Positions 5,046 to 8,787 of a DNA stretch of 8,787 bases are shown one piece after another. Position 1 is the first letter of the stretch; every line of letters begins with the position of its first letter. This DNA comes from an uncultured Rhodospirillaceae bacterium (lineage in GTDB: Bacteria; Pseudomonadota; Alphaproteobacteria; RF32; CAG-239), in assembly GCA_900320035.1 (NCBI GenBank), contig ONQU01000112.1, positions 1-8,787 on the forward strand, given 5' to 3'. Position numbers and translations under genes: made by a program. A model generated the notes under the pieces. The model did no database searches and was not told the origin of the DNA. It worked only from the letters and a program-made list of their open reading frames with translations.

Positions 5046-6509
5046 ATCTTTTAATTTGAATGATGGATAAGAACTGCCAGGAGCATATTTATCGGCAGCA
5101 TGAGTGATAGCCTCAAGAAATAGGTCTTTGATTTTCACCAAATGATTGTTATGTAGTAATGTTTCTTTTGGTAACGGTCGCAAAACATCAAAACCGAGTT
5201 CGCCGGCCCCAACAAACGGATCAATGGCGCAAAGGTAGGTTTCATTAGGATAGCATGGCTGACCATTTGCATCTAAAAGGGCTTCGCCGTTAAGATAAAT
5301 TTGCTTAACTGCGCCGGAATCATCTTCTAATTTTAAGCAATCAATCGCAATATTTTGTGAACACTGCAAAAAGCGAGTGTTGCCGTCGTATTGGGTATAG
5401 CGATTCCGTAAAGCATTGTTAAATATGGCCTTAAGCTGCAACGCCGAAACAACCACGGTTTGCAACGGTGTATCAGCGGAAAAAGCACGCTCAATATTGT
5501 AATGGGTTAATATTTTACCGGCTTCAAAACGCAAAGCATGGCAAATAAATCCGGTTGAAATAATGCCGATGTCAGCATGGGCGGCGGCGCGCATTTTATC
5601 GGTAATAAAAGTGCCAATGGGCGACGGATTAGAATAATCACGCTCTAAATTGAGGATACTGGGAGCAACAGGAATATTTAAGCCTACACTTGTCTCATAG
5701 GCATCAAGCGGCGTTTTAAAATCGGGCTGGATTGCGCAAGTTTTACAATCAATAGCTTCAACAAAATCAAGCTGTGCTTGCGGATAAAAATTGAGTGTAA
5801 ATTGCAACATGTTGCGCGTATAGGCGCGAGGGTAATAGATGTGTTGTTCCGGCAAGGGTATAATATCGCTATGTTCATGACCACCTATGATTAAATCAAT
5901 CGGTAGCCCCATTTTTTGCGCCGTGGTAGCTAATGACACGCTTTTAGGCAGCAGAGCATGATTCAAAACCAGTAAAGCGTCGGGTGCAATATGCTTAATT
6001 TGCGGTGCCAAATTGATGAATGTTTGCTCAATATCAAGCATACGTAAGCCAAATTTTTGCAAACGAATCTGATTGATACAAAAGGCGATAACCATAATTT
6101 TTTTATGGTTGATTTCGAGTAATATATATGGATCAATCCAGTCCGGACAGCGGCTTGTTTTTTCATCAAGCAAATTAGCACACAAAACATGGATATTGGC
6201 TTGATTAAGGTGTTGAATAGCAGATTTATAAAAATTCAACTCCTCAGCGTTAAAACCGAAATCGTTATTACCGGCGGCAATCACAATTTTGGCTTCAGGT
6301 AGTTTTTGGCGCAGTTGTAAGTAACTGTTCACACAAAGCTGGCGGTCATAGATACCTTTAAATAAATCGCCGCCATCACAAATCAATGTATTACGCCCAT
6401 TGTGCGGCGCTCGCGCCACAATTTCACTAAGCAAACAACATAGCTTGCGGGCTTCTTGATGACAGTCCGTGAGGGCAAAGATGTTAATTTCATTAGTATC
6501 TGTACTCAT
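5040..6509 (-). CDS. Cytoplasmic UshA-like metallophosphatase / 5'-nucleotidase family protein
   Basis: The 489-residue protein has the two-domain plan of the 5'-nucleotidase/2',3'-cyclic phosphodiesterase family: an N-terminal calcineurin-like metallophosphatase domain (about 8-250) and a C-terminal nucleotide-binding domain (about 285-465). Metal-site motifs are DCH (D15, H17), GGD (D48), GNND (N81), LNH (H184) and GGHEH (H211, H213), so the two-metal site appears intact. Family members usually read GNHE or GNHD; here the catalytic-dyad His is Asn82. The C-terminal motifs that bind the base, such as NGGGIR, are also degenerate (STGFICHAL). There is no signal peptide, unlike periplasmic UshA, so it should act in the cytoplasm. 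The start at 6509 has AAGAGA upstream. It converges with the small membrane-protein gene and is divergent from clpB. Hydrolysis of nucleotides or other phosphoesters is inferred; the substrate is unknown. Confidence 0.85.
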   Translation of the reverse strand: MSTDTNEINIFALTDCHQEARKLCCLLSEIVARAPHNGRNTLICDGGDLFKGIYDRQLCVNSYLQLRQKLPEAKIVIAAGNNDFGFNAEELNFYKSAIQHLNQANIHVLCANLLDEKTSRCPDWIDPYILLEINHKKIMVIAFCINQIRLQKFGLRMLDIEQTFINLAPQIKHIAPDALLVLNHALLPKSVSLATTAQKMGLPIDLIIGGHEHSDIIPLPEQHIYYPRAYTRNMLQFTLNFYPQAQLDFVEAIDCKTCAIQPDFKTPLDAYETSVGLNIPVAPSILNLERDYSNPSPIGTFITDKMRAAAHADIGIISTGFICHALRFEAGKILTHYNIERAFSADTPLQTVVVSALQLKAIFNNALRNRYTQYDGNTRFLQCSQNIAIDCLKLEDDSGAVKQIYLNGEALLDANGQPCYPNETYLCAIDPFVGAGELGFDVLRPLPKETLLHNNHLVKIKDLFLEAITHAADKYAPGSSYPSFKLKDL

Positions 6510-6529
6510 ATTTTTCTCTTAATGGGCGT

Positions 6530-6557
6530 AACATAACGTGTTTAAAATTTTTCGCAA
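6530..6557 (-). promoter_or_regulatory. Possible promoter of the metallophosphatase gene
   Basis: On the minus strand TTGCGA (6557-6552), a 16-base spacer and TATGTT (6535-6530) form a moderate sigma70 match. The transcript would start near 6523, leaving a short leader of about 14 bases that still contains AAGAGA (6520-6515) ahead of the ATG at 6509. Confidence 0.4.
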
Positions 6558-6602
6558 TATAAATTTGCCGATAGGACACAAAAACTTCCGAAAAGTTTAT
6601 AT

Positions 6603-6632
6603 CTTGCATTCAAAATTCAGACTCCCTATATA
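6603..6632 (+). promoter_or_regulatory. Promoter of clpB, possibly heat-shock (RpoH) type
   Basis: CTTG (6603-6606), then 18 bases, then CCTATAT (6625-6631) resembles the alphaproteobacterial heat-shock promoter pattern CTTG-N17-CYTATNT, with the spacer one base longer. The same bases also read as a housekeeping promoter, TTGCAT (6604-6609), a 17-base spacer and TATATA (6627-6632), so the two cannot be separated by eye. The transcript would begin close to 6640, just before the strong Shine-Dalgarno AAGGAG (6641-6646). Confidence 0.55.
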
Positions 6633-6653
6633 TTCCGTATAAGGAGAAGAAAA

Positions 6654-8787
6654 ATGAATTTGGAAAAATATACTGACCGGAGCAAAGGTTTTTTGCAAAA
6701 TGCCGAAAAATTGGCATCACGCAATAGCAATCAATATTTGACGCCGGCACATTTGCTGAAGGTTCTGCTGGAAGATAATGAAGGTATGGCGGCTAATTTA
6801 CTGGCGCAAGCCGGTGCTGATGTGGCGACTATTAAAGCTGCGGTTGATGCTGATGTGGCTAAATTGCCGAGTGTGGAAGGGCAAAGCGTGCAGTTAACAT
6901 TATCGCAAGACTTGGTAAAAGTTTTGGATAATGCAGAGCAGATAGCAACCAAAGCCAAAGATAGTTTTGTAACGGTAGAGCGTTTGTTGCAAGCTTTACT
7001 TATGTATAAAAATTATGGGGTTGATGCGGCTAAACTTAATGCGGTGATTAATCAAATACGACAAGGTCGTACGGCTGACAGCGCTTCGGCCGAAGATAAT
7101 TTTGAGGCACTGAAGCGCTATGCTATCGACTATACCGAGCGGGCGGCACAGGGCAAAATGGACCCGATTGTGGGGCGTGATGAAGAAATTCGGCGCACCA
7201 TTCAGGTATTGTCAAGGCGCACTAAAAATAATCCGATTCTAATCGGTGAGCCGGGGGTCGGTAAAACTGCTATTGTTGAAGGTTTAGCGCAACGTATCGT
7301 TAATGGCGATGTGCCGAATACTTTAGCGCATAAGCGTTTAATGGCTCTTGATATGGGGGCTTTGATTGCCGGCGCTAAATATCGCGGCGAATTTGAGGAA
7401 CGTTTGAAGGCAATATTGGAAGAAGTGCAAAGCGCTAACGGACAGGTCATATTATTTATTGATGAAATGCATACCGTGGTTGGCGCCGGTGCTTCCGAAG
7501 GTTCAATGGACGCCTCTAATCTGCTCAAGCCGGCATTGGCGCGCGGCGAGTTGCATTGCATTGGTGCGACAACCTTAAAGGAATATCAAAAATATATTGA
7601 AAAAGATGCGGCATTTGCGCGCCGTTTCCAACCGGTATATGTGGGCGAAACCGATGTAGCCGGAACGGTTTCAATTTTGCGCGGCATTAAGGAAAAATAT
7701 GAGTTGCACCACGGTGTTCATATTTCCGATGCGGCTTTGGTGGCAGCGGCGACCATGTCTAATCGTTATATCACCGACCGCTTTTTGCCGGATAAAGCCA
7801 TCGATTTGGTTGATGAAGCCGCCAGTAAATTGAAAATGGCAATAGATTCCAAACCGGAATATCTTGATGAAATTGACCGCAAATTATTGCAATATAAAAT
7901 TGAGCGTGAAGCGCTGCGCAAAGAAACCGATGATGCTTCAAAAGAGCGTCTGGTTAAACTGGAAGCAGAAATTGCCGCTTTAGAAAAACAATCAGCGGAA
8001 GCAACCGAAAAATGGAATGCGCATAAGAGCAATATTTTGGAAGCAAATAAATTGCGTGAACGTATTGACCAAGCCAAAATTGAAGCGGAAAAAGCCTTAC
8101 GCAGCGGTCTGTATGAAAGAGCTGGTGAGTTGCAATATAAGGAAATTCCGGACTTGGAAGCAAGGCTGAAAAAATTACAGGTCGAAAATCAGCAACAAAC
8201 CAGTATTGAAACCGTGACACCGGATATGATTGCATCGGTTGTTTCTAAATGGACGGGGATTCCGGTTGATAAATTAGTGGGCGGCGAGCGCGAAAAATTG
8301 TTGCATTTGGAAGAAAATTTGGCGCGGCGCGTGGTTGGACAGAGTGCGGCCATCACAGCGGTGTCTAATGCCGTGCGGCGTTCACGTTCCGGCTTAAAAG
8401 ATCCAAACAGGCCGATTGGTTCGTTTTTGTTTTTAGGACCGACCGGCGTTGGCAAAACCGAATTGGCAAAAGCATTGGCGGAATTTTTATTTGATGAGGA
8501 AGCGGCTTATATTCGCATTGATATGTCCGAATATATGGAAAAGCATTCGGTAGCGCGTTTAATTGGTGCGCCCCCGGGATATGTGGGTTATGATGAGGGC
8601 GGTGTTTTAACCGAAGCTGTGCGTCGTCGTCCATATCAGGTAATTTTGTTTGATGAGGTGGAAAAAGCACATCCGGATGTATTTAATCTGTTGTTGCAGG
8701 TGCTCGACGAAGGTCATTTGACTGATGGTAAAGGCCGCACGGTAGATTTCAAAAATACATTTATTATTTTGACATCAAATTTAATAA
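6654..8787 (+). CDS. clpB: Chaperone disaggregase ClpB (3' end cut by window)
   Basis: ClpB is a hexameric AAA+ ATPase that works with DnaK to pull proteins out of aggregates by threading them through its pore. The visible 711 codons (about 860 expected) include the N-terminal Clp repeat domain (about 1-145), then AAA-1 with Walker A GEPGVGKT (198-205, K204), pore tyrosine Y243 and Walker B D270-E271. A long coiled-coil M domain (about 395-515) separates it from AAA-2, with Walker A GPTGVGKT (595-602, K601), pore tyrosine Y643 in GYVGY, and Walker B D667-E668. The M domain distinguishes it from ClpA and ClpC. The frame ends in the strand 'FIILTSNLI' that leads to sensor 1 of AAA-2. AAGGAG lies 7 bases before the ATG. 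The gene is divergent from the metallophosphatase and has a heat-shock-like promoter. All key residues seen are intact. Confidence 0.97.
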   Translation, partial: MNLEKYTDRSKGFLQNAEKLASRNSNQYLTPAHLLKVLLEDNEGMAANLLAQAGADVATIKAAVDADVAKLPSVEGQSVQLTLSQDLVKVLDNAEQIATKAKDSFVTVERLLQALLMYKNYGVDAAKLNAVINQIRQGRTADSASAEDNFEALKRYAIDYTERAAQGKMDPIVGRDEEIRRTIQVLSRRTKNNPILIGEPGVGKTAIVEGLAQRIVNGDVPNTLAHKRLMALDMGALIAGAKYRGEFEERLKAILEEVQSANGQVILFIDEMHTVVGAGASEGSMDASNLLKPALARGELHCIGATTLKEYQKYIEKDAAFARRFQPVYVGETDVAGTVSILRGIKEKYELHHGVHISDAALVAAATMSNRYITDRFLPDKAIDLVDEAASKLKMAIDSKPEYLDEIDRKLLQYKIEREALRKETDDASKERLVKLEAEIAALEKQSAEATEKWNAHKSNILEANKLRERIDQAKIEAEKALRSGLYERAGELQYKEIPDLEARLKKLQVENQQQTSIETVTPDMIASVVSKWTGIPVDKLVGGEREKLLHLEENLARRVVGQSAAITAVSNAVRRSRSGLKDPNRPIGSFLFLGPTGVGKTELAKALAEFLFDEEAAYIRIDMSEYMEKHSVARLIGAPPGYVGYDEGGVLTEAVRRRPYQVILFDEVEKAHPDVFNLLLQVLDEGHLTDGKGRTVDFKNTFIILTSNLI

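Noticed and set aside
7202..7561. 119-residue minus-strand frame inside clpB, and similar ones at 7766-8670
   Set aside because: These lie opposite the conserved AAA+ domains of clpB and their composition follows from the codons of the real gene.
1..8787. A new defence, mobile or biosynthetic system
   Set aside because: All sizeable genes belong to common chromosomal families; no transposase, integrase, toxin-antitoxin pair, reverse transcriptase or biosynthetic core gene is visible.

Overview
The window looks like a stretch of chromosome from an AT-rich, Gram-negative proteobacterium, most likely an alphaproteobacterium. Support comes from a TolC-type outer-membrane protein, an alphaproteobacterial-style ClpB, a possible RpoH-like promoter (CTTG, 18 bp, CCTATAT) before clpB, and intergenic hairpin repeats bounded by GTCAT and ATCT. 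The lineage is an inference. It could be a host-associated or gut alphaproteobacterium, but nothing here fixes genus or family. The genes are mostly ordinary chromosomal ones; I see no phage, transposase, CRISPR array or defence genes.

Layout. Bases 1-51 hold the start of a minus-strand gene cut by the window edge, with a good ribosome binding site and a likely promoter at 102-130. Bases 52-405 carry no gene. They hold that promoter, three related palindromic elements (173-215, 242-281 and, inverted, 316-359) and a strong terminator (373-403). The terminator ends a tRNA-Gln(CTG) gene at 406-479 (minus), which has a near-ideal promoter at 493-521. A tolC-family gene (545-1909, minus) follows upstream with its own promoter. 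It is divergent from a glycogen phosphorylase gene (glgP, 2112-4574, plus), which starts at GTG. The 202-base gap between the two contains a 9-bp inverted repeat that could be an operator.

Downstream of glgP is a small gene (4656-5045, plus) for a membrane protein with a SHOCT-like tail. An imperfect hairpin just before its start codon overlaps the Shine-Dalgarno sequence. The gene converges with a cytoplasmic UshA-like metallophosphatase/5'-nucleotidase gene (5040-6509, minus). Their two stop codons lie side by side in a shared 6-base palindrome, TTATAA. The metallophosphatase is divergent from clpB (6654 to the window end, plus), which is cut by the right edge after 711 codons.

The genes do not form one pathway. 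GlgP releases glucose-1-phosphate from storage glucan, TolC forms the outer-membrane exit duct of an efflux pump or type I secretion system, the metallophosphatase probably hydrolyses nucleotides or related phosphoesters, and ClpB rescues aggregated proteins. The points most worth a second look are the repeat family with its conserved 3-base bulge, the hairpin at the start of the small membrane-protein gene, and the missing catalytic His in the metallophosphatase.
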